A stretch of DNA of 5,264 nt, taken from Pseudomonadota bacterium. GTDB lineage: Bacteria; Myxococcota_A; Polyangia; Fen-1088. Location of the stretch: assembly GCA_017881285.1 (NCBI GenBank), contig JADGRD010000319.1, forward strand, positions 1 through 5,264, read 5' to 3'. Of this stretch, positions 1 to 5,264 are shown piece by piece; position 1 is the first letter of the stretch, and every line of letters starts with the position of its first letter. Below the pieces are notes generated by a model. It had not been told where the DNA came from, made no database searches, and saw only the letters and a program-made list of their open reading frames with translations. Made by a program: the position numbers and the translations under genes.

Positions 1-250
1 GAGCGATATCCAGGCAAAAACCTGGACAGACATCGGTGGGAGCTGCCACATTGATAATGGGAGTTTGCCCCGCAACCATCATCAAATAATTGGGATGAGA
101 AGGGCCGCGCACTTCGCTAAAGTAGTTGTCGCACAAGGTGAAGGTGCTGGCAGTTTTCCAATAGTTGGGAATGTCCGATTCGTTGTATGAGCATCTCGAC
201 TCTGCGGTGGAGACACCCTCGGGCTGTAAGGCATCCACGTGCGCATGCGG
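1..250 (-). CDS. Phosphoesterase family protein (phospholipase C / acid phosphatase type), 5'-truncated fragment running off the left edge
   Basis: The minus-strand frame whose last full codon is at 4-2 reads as a classic stretch of the phosphoesterase family (PF04185). It contains CSYNESDIPNYW (motif DIPNYW at 175-158), then FTLCDNYFSEV, then GPSHPN at 106-89, then an AGQTPIIN-like segment. The Ser of GPSHPN (100-98) is the family's expected nucleophile position. These enzymes cleave phosphodiesters or phosphomonoesters and are usually exported. Family resemblance begins near a PPHAH motif at about 253-239. The expected N-terminal part with the metal-binding ENRSFDHYFG motif is in no minus frame upstream. 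Beyond about 250 the frame stays open only as a Pro-rich antisense of the Gly-rich linker on the plus strand. Possible formal starts are GTG at 238 or ATG at 511, but neither restores the N-terminus. GC over 1-180 is about 51%, lower than the rest. I read it as a genuine homolog truncated at its 5' end, probably a pseudogene. The family call is firm; the right boundary is approximate. Confidence 0.8.
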
Positions 251-1106
251 CGGGTCGCTTGGCAGCGGGGGACGCCTGGGATCCGGCGGTTCGTCGGGAG
301 GGGCGATGGGCACGGGGGGAAGGTCTGCTGCAGGTGGCGCCGTGTCCACCGGCGGAACCGCGACATCTGGCGGGACTACGGGTACGGGCGGATCTTGTGG
401 AGACGGGATTCTTGGCGCAGGCGAGCAATGTGATCTCGGCGTCGACAATGAGGCCGCGCCGGCCTTTGGGGTCACCCAATCTGGCCAGAGCTTCGCTGTC
501 GTACCCATCATGCGATCTGCCTCCACACCGAATTTCTACGATTACTCCTCAGCCAGCGCTCATACCGGCTTCGAGGAGGCCTATGCCAGCCGCATCCTGC
601 TTTACCTCGACAAGTCGACGCATGCCCTCAGCCTAGTCGTCTTCCATGGCGTGGACATCGACACGACTGGCGAGAAGCAACCTACATCGCATGTGCAAAT
701 GCTGTTTAGTGGACTACCGAGTACCACAACCGTGGGCGTGTCTGATGATTCTGACGAGCTCCTGATGACATCGTCGACCACCGCGACGGGATTCTGGAAG
801 TTCACCAGCAACTCGGACGGTGGGGTCCTTTCTGGGCTGCCATTTCCGGGCGACTGGGAGATCACGATCGAACCCACGTTCCTCGATGGAATTTCCACCT
901 GGACCTGGGTGCAAAGCGATGGCTCGCTGGTGAATCTCGATCTGACCCAGCCGCTGACCATCACGGCTCGCAGTTTCCCCAGCCCATGCCGTCTCGACTG
1001 CACCGCCCCTCGCTGCGGCGACGGAATCCTGGATGGTGGCGAGATCTGTGACGAAGGGAGCCAGCCCGTAAACGGCTGCAAGAGCGGTTGCATGTCTTTT
1101 GAGTGA
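165..1106 (+). CDS. Gly-rich surface protein with Myxococcus-type Cys-rich (DUF4215-like) repeats; N-terminus probably lost
   Basis: The function is unknown. The layout resembles myxobacterial cell-surface lipoproteins. Numbering uses the TTG at 165; an ATG at 171 is in frame, and neither has a clear ribosome site. Residues 29-76 are a Gly/Ser/Thr linker of the GTGG type. A Cys-rich repeat opens at 78-90 (CGDGILGAGEQCD) but does not close. About 180 residues rich in aromatic and beta-branched residues follow, then CRLDC at about 275-279, which looks like the missing end of that repeat. A second, compact repeat fills 284-309, from CGDGILDGGEICD to GCKSGC. The protein ends four residues later. 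Residues 1-27 lie antisense to conserved phosphoesterase codons, and no signal peptide or lipobox is present. The true 5' end has therefore probably been lost at a rearrangement, and the gene may be silent. The frame and C-terminal two thirds are convincing; the start is not. Confidence 0.75.
   Translation: MGMSDSLYEHLDSAVETPSGCKASTCACGGSLGSGGRLGSGGSSGGAMGTGGRSAAGGAVSTGGTATSGGTTGTGGSCGDGILGAGEQCDLGVDNEAAPAFGVTQSGQSFAVVPIMRSASTPNFYDYSSASAHTGFEEAYASRILLYLDKSTHALSLVVFHGVDIDTTGEKQPTSHVQMLFSGLPSTTTVGVSDDSDELLMTSSTTATGFWKFTSNSDGGVLSGLPFPGDWEITIEPTFLDGISTWTWVQSDGSLVNLDLTQPLTITARSFPSPCRLDCTAPRCGDGILDGGEICDEGSQPVNGCKSGCMSFE
240..300. other. Probable rearrangement junction between two 5'-truncated, divergently oriented genes
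   Basis: Left of this interval the minus strand encodes conserved phosphoesterase sequence. Right of it the plus strand encodes the Gly-rich linker of a different exported protein. Both genes should have a signal peptide or N-terminal domain here and a promoter region between them, but neither is present. The exact breakpoint cannot be placed, because antisense of Gly-rich codons stays open as Pro-rich sequence. I saw no insertion sequence ends or target-site duplication. A deletion, an inversion or an assembly chimera would all produce this picture. Confidence 0.5.
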
Positions 1107-1240
1107 CGTCAGCGGGCAACCGCGCGGGTGGTTCCAGAGGTTTCCAGACACGTGGATGGTCATCCGGTAGAGGGCCTGTCCCGGTCGGGGCTCCGACGGT
1201 TCGGGCAAGATCGGTGCCCGAGGCCCCCCTCTGGTAGTCT
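1107..1240. other. Intergenic spacer with small hairpins and a tandem 9-10 bp repeat
   Basis: This 134-bp spacer has no plausible gene. It holds an imperfect tandem repeat, GGTTCCAGA at 1130-1138 and GGTTTCCAGA at 1139-1148. It also holds a compact inverted repeat, GGATG-GT-CATCC at 1154-1165, and a short GC hairpin, GTCGG-GGCT-CCGAC at 1184-1197. No stem is followed by a T run, so there is no recognisable intrinsic terminator for the upstream gene. Any of these could be an operator for the downstream gene, but nothing in the sequence proves it. Confidence 0.4.
1235..1240 (+). promoter_or_regulatory. Possible -10 element (TAGTCT) for a leaderless or short-leader start of the MutS-like gene
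   Basis: TAGTCT fits the loose TANNNT pattern and ends nine bases before the ATG at 1250, which would put transcription start at or next to the start codon. No purine-rich ribosome site precedes either the GTG at 1241 or the ATG at 1250, as expected for a leaderless message. No good -35 hexamer is visible at the usual distance, so this is a weak call. Confidence 0.25.
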
Positions 1241-1249
1241 GTGGCCAAC

Positions 1250-3052
1250 ATGAAGAGCGAGGACGATCCCGGCGCCACGTACGCGCGCTGCTTGGCCGAG
1301 AAGCAGGGGCATCTCGCTTGCCTGCGGCGCCGGTTGACCTGGCTCGTGCGCGTGCGCATCGCGGTCCTGGTGCTTGGCGTCGTCCTGGCCGGCGAGGCGT
1401 GCTCGCGGCATGGTCACTTCGGGCTGGCCGCCGTGGCCAGCGCCCTCGTGTTCGTCGGTCTTTCCATCGCGATTGCGGTGGTCGAGCATCGGAGCAAGCG
1501 GCACGAAGCTCGTATCCGCTATTGCCAGGAGGGACAGGCGCGAATCCACGGGCGCCCGGTCAAGGGTGCGCCGGATGGGCAACGCTTCGCCGATCCCGCG
1601 CATCCCTACGCGGCCGACCTGGACATCTTCGGGCCGGCTTCGATCTTTTCGCTGCTATGCATGGCCAGGACCGGAACCGGGCAGACCACGCTGGCCCGTT
1701 GGCTGACCCAGGCGGCCCCGGTGGGCGAGATCTCCGGGCGGCAGCGCGCGGTCGCCGAGCTGAGCTCGCGGTTGTCTTTGCGCCAAGATCTCTGGCTGGC
1801 CGGGGGCACCGTGCACGAGCGCGTGCGCGAGGATGCCTTGGAGGACTGGCTGTCCGGTGCGGCGACGCGGATTCCGCGCTGGCAGCGCATGGTCACTGGG
1901 TTGCTCGGTGCGCTCGGCATTGCCGTCCTCTACGGCTTTGCCAACCCGAAGGCCATCCCGGTGGCCATAGCCATCGTGCTGGTGCAGCGGCTGTGGGCGC
2001 AACGCTACCGACCGCTGACCAAGTCGGTGGAGGCGCAGGTTTTCCGTCGCGCCTACGAGTTGCGCGTGATCGCTCGCTTGATCGAGCGCTTGTGCGGCGA
2101 GGGCTTTTCCGACCCGCGCCTTCTTGCCCTTACCGCCGGCCTCTCCGACGAGGGCAAGCCGGCCAGCCGCCACATCGTTCGCCTGGTGCGCCTGGTGGAT
2201 TGGCTGGAGTCGCGGCGCAATCAGCTATTCGCCATCCCCGCGGCCGTTCTGCTCTTGCCCGAGCAACTGAGCTTCGCCATCGAATCGTGGCGGACCCGGC
2301 ACGGCGCCGCGGCCTTGCGCTGGCTGGCGACCGTTGCGGAAATCGAAGCGCTGGCTTCGCTGGCCACCTTCGCGTTCGAGCATCCGGAGTACCCGTTTCC
2401 GCAAATCGCGGAACCGGCCGCGCCGTCCTTGCTGGCAACCGCATTGGGCCATCCGCTCATCCCGGCCGGCGCGCGCGTGGCCAACGACCTGCGGCTCGAT
2501 GCCGGCTGCCGACTGCTCGTGGTCACGGGCTCGAACATGTCAGGCAAGAGTACGCTGCTGCGCACGGTGGGCGTGAACGCCGTGCTGGCCCAGGCCGGCG
2601 CCCCGGTGTGCGCGGCGAGCATGACCCTGACCCCGCTGCAGATCGGCGCATCCCTGCGCGCCCAGGATTCCCTGGAAGCGGGGGTGTCGCGCTTCTTCGC
2701 CGAGATCAAGCGCCTGCACGCCATCCTGTCCATGGCCACGCACCAGCCGCCCGTGCTCTTTCTGCTCGACGAAATTCTCAACGGAACCAACTCGCAAGAT
2801 CGCCGCGAAGGCGCCGAGGCCGTCCTTCGCCAGCTTCTCGAACGCGGTGCCGTCGGCCTGGTGACCACCCACGACCTGGCCTTGAGCGAGCTGGCCGACC
2901 GGCAAGGCGGCCTGGGCGCCAACGTCCACTTTCAAGATACGCTGGAAGGCGACCGCTTGCTTTTCGACTACCGACTGCGGCCCGGCGTGGTGACCCGAAG
3001 AAACGCCTTGGATCTCATGCGTCTGGTGGGCATCGACGTGTCCAATTCGTGA
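1250..3052 (+). CDS. Membrane-anchored MutS-like ATPase (MutS domain V with core/lever region, no mismatch-recognition domain)
   Basis: The protein has 600 residues from the ATG at 1250; an in-frame GTG at 1241 adds three. Numbering here is from 1241. Two hydrophobic segments lie at about 38-53 and 60-81. The MutS core region starts with an ARTGTGQTTLARWL segment at about 142-155, the family's 'ART...G..TLA.WL' signature. Two more hydrophobic segments at 217-233 and 239-252 interrupt it. The C-terminal ATPase is complete: Walker A GSNMSGKS at 430-437 (Lys436), Walker B LFLLDE with Asp510-Glu511, the NGTNSQDR loop just after it, and TTH at 542-544. A closing VTRRNALDLMRLVGI segment is typical of this group. 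Domain I with its mismatch-reading Phe-x-Glu is missing, and 600 residues is well short of the roughly 850 of repair MutS. It is thus not the housekeeping mismatch-repair protein. It probably works as a dimeric ATPase at the inner membrane; the substrate is unknown. It stands alone, with no mutL or other repair gene beside it. Confidence 0.9.
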   Translation: MKSEDDPGATYARCLAEKQGHLACLRRRLTWLVRVRIAVLVLGVVLAGEACSRHGHFGLAAVASALVFVGLSIAIAVVEHRSKRHEARIRYCQEGQARIHGRPVKGAPDGQRFADPAHPYAADLDIFGPASIFSLLCMARTGTGQTTLARWLTQAAPVGEISGRQRAVAELSSRLSLRQDLWLAGGTVHERVREDALEDWLSGAATRIPRWQRMVTGLLGALGIAVLYGFANPKAIPVAIAIVLVQRLWAQRYRPLTKSVEAQVFRRAYELRVIARLIERLCGEGFSDPRLLALTAGLSDEGKPASRHIVRLVRLVDWLESRRNQLFAIPAAVLLLPEQLSFAIESWRTRHGAAALRWLATVAEIEALASLATFAFEHPEYPFPQIAEPAAPSLLATALGHPLIPAGARVANDLRLDAGCRLLVVTGSNMSGKSTLLRTVGVNAVLAQAGAPVCAASMTLTPLQIGASLRAQDSLEAGVSRFFAEIKRLHAILSMATHQPPVLFLLDEILNGTNSQDRREGAEAVLRQLLERGAVGLVTTHDLALSELADRQGGLGANVHFQDTLEGDRLLFDYRLRPGVVTRRNALDLMRLVGIDVSNS

Positions 3053-3224
3053 TTCAGCCACGAGTCGGCGTCGTGCGTCGCTTGGTCCCACAACCTGATG
3101 CCCGTGCCCTTCTCGCGCAGCGTCCAAGATGTCCGGCCACGGCCACGGCCAGGTCTACGGCCACGTCCGCCCTTCGTTGCCCTGCCAGGCGAGCGGCCTT
3201 GGAACACGGCCTTTGGCCCGGCGC

Positions 3225-3252
3225 CCCGCGACATCGCTGCGCTTGTCGCGGG
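3225..3252 (+). terminator. Stable hairpin, possible terminator or processing site after the MutS-like gene
   Basis: CCCGCGACA (3225-3233) pairs perfectly with TGTCGCGGG (3244-3252) around a 10-base loop, a 9-bp GC-rich stem. It lies about 170 bases after the MutS-like stop codon and is followed by ATTACGAAG, without a T run. It is therefore not a standard intrinsic terminator. It could also be a binding site upstream of the GH3 promoter. Confidence 0.35.
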
Positions 3253-3291
3253 ATTACGAAGATCAAGACTCTCATCGGCGCTTCTCTATTT

Positions 3292-3307
3292 GGGAGTTAT
3301 GATTCCC
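3292..3307 (+). promoter_or_regulatory. Near-palindrome overlapping a -10-like TATGAT, candidate GH3 promoter/operator
   Basis: GGGAGTTATGATTCCC is a near-perfect inverted repeat with GGGA/TCCC arms, and TATGAT at 3298-3303 within it matches the sigma-70 -10 consensus closely. The expected -35 position at 3275-3280 reads TCGGCG, which is poor, so the promoter would need an activator or an alternative sigma factor. It lies about 60 bases before the GH3 start, a sensible distance. Confidence 0.3.
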
Positions 3308-3352
3308 GATCTGGGGTTCTGAGGGGTAAACCAAGCAACTCCCTTCCACGCC

Positions 3353-3358
3353 AAAGGA
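3353..3358 (+). promoter_or_regulatory. Ribosome binding site fixing the GH3 start
   Basis: AAAGGA lies five bases before the ATG at 3364. Another in-frame ATG at 3358 overlaps this motif and would add only two residues. The site, together with the signal peptide that follows at once, makes 3364 the better start, although the frame has no stop for more than 350 bases upstream. Confidence 0.7.
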
Positions 3359-3363
3359 TGACA

Positions 3364-5264
3364 ATGAGCAAGCAGTCGCAGCTACTGGTCCTCACGCTCG
3401 CGCTGGCCGGTCTAGCCTGTCAGGGGGCCAGCAAAGGTGAACCTGAACGCTGGGACAGCGCCAGCCCCGCTGACAGCGGCGGCACGGGCGGCCCTATCGG
3501 CAGCGGTGGTACGGGCGGCCCTACCGGCAGCGGCGGTACGAGCGGCCCTACCGGCAGCGGCGGTACGAGCGGCCCTACCGGCAGCGGTGGTACGGGCGGC
3601 CCTGCCGGCAGCGGCGGTGTTGCGGGCGGCGGTGGCGGATCCGCGGGAACCGGCGGGGTGGGCGCGGCGGGTGGCACGACGGTCGCGACGGGCGGAAGGG
3701 GAGGTGGCAGCGGCGGCACCGGGGGGGGCAAAGGCGGATCCACGGGAACCGGCGGGGCGGGCGGCGCGGGTGGAACGACGAGCACGGCGGTGACGACGGG
3801 CGGAAGCGGGGGCGGCTCGGGCGGCGCGACGGGCTCGGGCGGCGAGGGCGGATCGACGGCCGCCGGCCCCTACCCGTCCCAGGCGTGCCTCGACCGCGCG
3901 AACACCCTACTCGGCCAGATGACCGCCGACGAGAAGTACGCACAGATGTTGCAGATGGAGCGGGCGGCCTTGACCACGGCTCTTGTCACCCAGTACGGCG
4001 TCGGCTCGGGCTTCAGCCAGGGCGGTTCGGCCCCCTCGACCAACTCCCCCACGGGATGGGCGGACATGGCCGACGGCTACCGGCAGGCCGCGCTGGCGAG
4101 CCGGCTCAAGATCCCCTTCCTGTACGGCGCCGACGAGGTGCATGGGGTCGGCACCGTGAAGGGCGCCGTGGTGTTCCCGCACAACATCGGCCTCGGCGCC
4201 ACGCGCGACCCGGCTCTGCTTGGCGAGATCGCGACCATCGTCGCCAGGGAAAGCCTTGGCTGTGGCGTGGACTTCGTCTTCTCGCCGGTGGTGGCCGTCG
4301 CGCTCAATGAGCGCTGGGGACGTACCTACGAGGCCTTTGGCGAAACGACGGATCTGGCCTCGACGATGGGCGCGATCATGGTCAAGGGGCTGCAGTTCAC
4401 GTCGACGGGAACCCCGACCGGCCTCCTCGCCAACGCCAAGCACTACCTCGGCGACGGCGGCACGGCCAACGGCGTGAACGGCGGCACGGTGACGGGCGAC
4501 GAGACCGCCCTGCGGGCGATTCACCTTGCGCCCTATCGCGCCGCGGTCGCGGCCCGGGTCGGTTCGATCATGCCTTCCTACAGCACCTGGCAGGGAACCA
4601 AGATGCACATCAACAAAACCATGATCACCGACGTGCTCAAGGGCGAGCTCGGGTTCGGCGGGTTCGTGATCTCCGACTTCAATGCCTGCTTCCAGCTCGG
4701 GCTGGCGAATCAGGATGGCCTGGGCCAGTGCCTCAACGCGGGCGTGGACATGTTCATGACCTACGGCCAAACCATTCCGACCATGCTGGGCTACTTCGCG
4801 GCCCTACTGAAGGCCGGGACGATTACGCAAGCGCGCGTCGACGACGCCGTCCGGCGCATCGTGGCCGTCAAGTGCGAGCTGGGGCTCTTCCAGGCCAGCG
4901 GCACGGTCGATCGCACGCTCACCGCCGAGGTCGGCTCCGCGGCGCACCGGCAGGTTGCGCGCAAGGCGGTGCAGGAATCCCTGGTGGTCCTCAAGAACGA
5001 TGGCGCGGTGCTACCGCTGGCCAAGACCGCCACGGTGGCGCTCGGGGGCAAGAGCGCGGAGAACACCGGCAATCAGTGCGGCGGATGGACCATCTCGTGG
5101 CAGGGAGCGTCCGGCAACGTGGTAGGGGCGACCAGCTTGCAGCAGGCCTTCCAGACCGTGGTGGGCGCGAGCCAGGTGAAATACTCGGTCGATGGAACGA
5201 GCACCTCCGGTGCCAGCGTCGGCGTCGCCGTGATCGGCGAGACCCCCTATGCCGAAGGCAAGGG
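3364..5264 (+). CDS. Glycoside hydrolase family 3 exo-beta-glucanase / beta-glucosidase, lipoprotein with Gly-rich linker (3' end outside window)
   Basis: The window holds 633 residues; the frame is open to the right edge. Residues 1-19 are a lipoprotein signal peptide (Lys3, hydrophobic 7-18, AGLAC ending at Cys19), so the protein is exported and lipid-anchored. Residues 38-168 are a Gly/Ser/Thr linker. The GH3 barrel domain follows: YGADEVHG (Asp257), ERWGR at 316-320, KHYLGDGG with Lys359-His360, SYSTWQG at 405-411, and VISDF with Asp438 as expected nucleophile. The second domain starts at about 530 with VQESLVVLKNDGAVLPL, then CGGWTISWQG with Trp575 and Trp579. These motifs resemble the exo-1,3/1,4-beta-glucanase branch of GH3 (barley ExoI type), which releases glucose from the non-reducing ends of beta-glucans. 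The acid/base Glu of that branch lies further on and is not in the window. Phe439 follows the nucleophile where Trp is usual. The exact substrate is inferred from motifs only. A near-consensus -10 lies about 60 bases upstream. Confidence 0.93.
   Translation, partial: MSKQSQLLVLTLALAGLACQGASKGEPERWDSASPADSGGTGGPIGSGGTGGPTGSGGTSGPTGSGGTSGPTGSGGTGGPAGSGGVAGGGGGSAGTGGVGAAGGTTVATGGRGGGSGGTGGGKGGSTGTGGAGGAGGTTSTAVTTGGSGGGSGGATGSGGEGGSTAAGPYPSQACLDRANTLLGQMTADEKYAQMLQMERAALTTALVTQYGVGSGFSQGGSAPSTNSPTGWADMADGYRQAALASRLKIPFLYGADEVHGVGTVKGAVVFPHNIGLGATRDPALLGEIATIVARESLGCGVDFVFSPVVAVALNERWGRTYEAFGETTDLASTMGAIMVKGLQFTSTGTPTGLLANAKHYLGDGGTANGVNGGTVTGDETALRAIHLAPYRAAVAARVGSIMPSYSTWQGTKMHINKTMITDVLKGELGFGGFVISDFNACFQLGLANQDGLGQCLNAGVDMFMTYGQTIPTMLGYFAALLKAGTITQARVDDAVRRIVAVKCELGLFQASGTVDRTLTAEVGSAAHRQVARKAVQESLVVLKNDGAVLPLAKTATVALGGKSAENTGNQCGGWTISWQGASGNVVGATSLQQAFQTVVGASQVKYSVDGTSTSGASVGVAVIGETPYAEGK
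3478..3612 (+). repeat. Five tandem 27-bp repeats in the GH3 linker (9-residue unit GGTxGPxGS)
   Basis: Five in-frame copies lie at 3478-3504, 3505-3531, 3532-3558, 3559-3585 and 3586-3612, each encoding a variant of GGTGGPTGS. The third and fourth copies are identical at the DNA level; the others differ at a few positions. A decayed sixth copy may begin at 3613. The repeats encode a flexible spacer between the lipid anchor and the enzyme. Near-identity suggests recent copy-number change by slippage or unequal recombination. Confidence 0.9.
3634..3780 (+). repeat. Pair of 48-bp direct repeats in the GH3 linker
   Basis: The stretches 3634-3681 and 3733-3780 both begin GGCGGATCC and end with ACGACG, and differ at about five of 48 positions. 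They are 99 bases apart, a multiple of three, so gain or loss of the unit keeps the frame. Each encodes a GGSxGTGGxGxAGGTT-like segment. This is a second, longer-period duplication next to the 27-bp repeats. Confidence 0.75.

Larger units (their letters stand above)
3053..3363. other. Intergenic region between the MutS-like gene and the GH3 gene
   Basis: I see no credible gene in these 311 bases. A 74-codon plus-strand frame at 3098-3322 has Arg/Pro-rich, non-protein-like composition and no ribosome site. The GH3 reading frame itself stays open through the spacer, but its signal peptide and ribosome site place the start at 3364. The spacer contains a CGGCCACG motif three times (3134-3141, 3140-3147, 3158-3165), a 9-bp inverted repeat at 3225-3253 or so, and an AT-richer stretch from about 3250 to 3350 that probably holds the GH3 promoter. 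No tRNA, riboswitch or mobile element is visible. Confidence 0.6.

Noticed and set aside
2..189. A plus-strand frame open from the left edge to a stop at 187-189.
   Set aside because: It is the antisense of the phosphoesterase codons, whose conserved motifs on the minus strand are far more convincing.
1184..1197. Intrinsic terminator after the Gly-rich Cys-rich protein gene.
   Set aside because: Only a 5-bp stem and no T run follows.
1655..2922. Several minus-strand frames opposite the MutS-like gene.
   Set aside because: High-GC antisense openings with low-complexity composition; the plus strand carries intact MutS motifs throughout.
1250..3052. Housekeeping mutS.
   Set aside because: Too short, no mismatch-recognition domain, and membrane segments are present.
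3098..3322. A 74-codon plus-strand frame in the spacer.
   Set aside because: Arg/Pro-rich, no ribosome site, no recognisable domain, and composition unlike the neighbouring genes.
3478..3612. Regular 27-bp repeats considered as a CRISPR array.
   Set aside because: The copies are directly adjacent without spacers and encode an in-frame Gly-rich linker.
3420..3943. Minus-strand Pro-rich frames opposite the GH3 linker.
   Set aside because: Antisense of Gly codons gives Pro or Ala codons, so these are artefacts of the Gly-rich linker.
3907..4770. A long minus-strand frame (287 codons) opposite the GH3 gene.
   Set aside because: It is His/Gly/Arg/Ala-rich without any motif and lies wholly antisense to clear GH3 catalytic motifs.

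Overview
The window looks like accessory chromosomal DNA of a myxobacterium (Myxococcota, probably Polyangia). This is inferred from three things: high GC, Myxococcus-type Cys-rich repeats (CGDGI...GEQCD), and exported proteins with long Gly/Ser/Thr linkers of the GTGG type. None of these is decisive for species. There are no RNA genes, insertion sequences, CRISPR arrays or attachment sites that I can support.

Layout. (1) Positions 1 to about 250, minus strand: the middle of a phosphoesterase-family protein (phospholipase C / acid phosphatase type). It runs off the left edge and lacks the N-terminal metal-binding part expected upstream. (2) Positions 165-1106, plus strand: a Gly-rich, Cys-rich-repeat surface protein of the lipoprotein type. 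Its first residues are only the antisense of the phosphoesterase, and it has no signal peptide. Genes 1 and 2 therefore appear joined head to head, each without its own 5' end, with a junction around 240-300. (3) Positions 1250-3052, plus strand: a membrane-anchored MutS-like ATPase with four predicted membrane segments and a complete ATPase domain, but no mismatch-recognition domain. (4) Positions 3053-3363: a non-coding spacer with one good inverted repeat and the likely promoter region of gene 4. (5) Positions 3364 to the right edge, plus strand: a glycoside hydrolase family 3 exo-beta-glucanase/beta-glucosidase lipoprotein. A Gly-rich linker of about 130 residues, partly built from 27-bp tandem repeats, precedes the catalytic domain. 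The gene is cut by the window end before its expected acid/base Glu.

The genes do not form an evident operon or pathway. Two are exported-type proteins with Gly-rich tethers, one is a fragment of a normally secreted phosphoesterase, and the MutS-like protein sits alone between 134-bp and 311-bp spacers. I found no convincing new system. The most informative points are the head-to-head junction, a Cys-rich repeat that appears split by a roughly 180-residue inserted domain, and the membrane form of the MutS-like ATPase.
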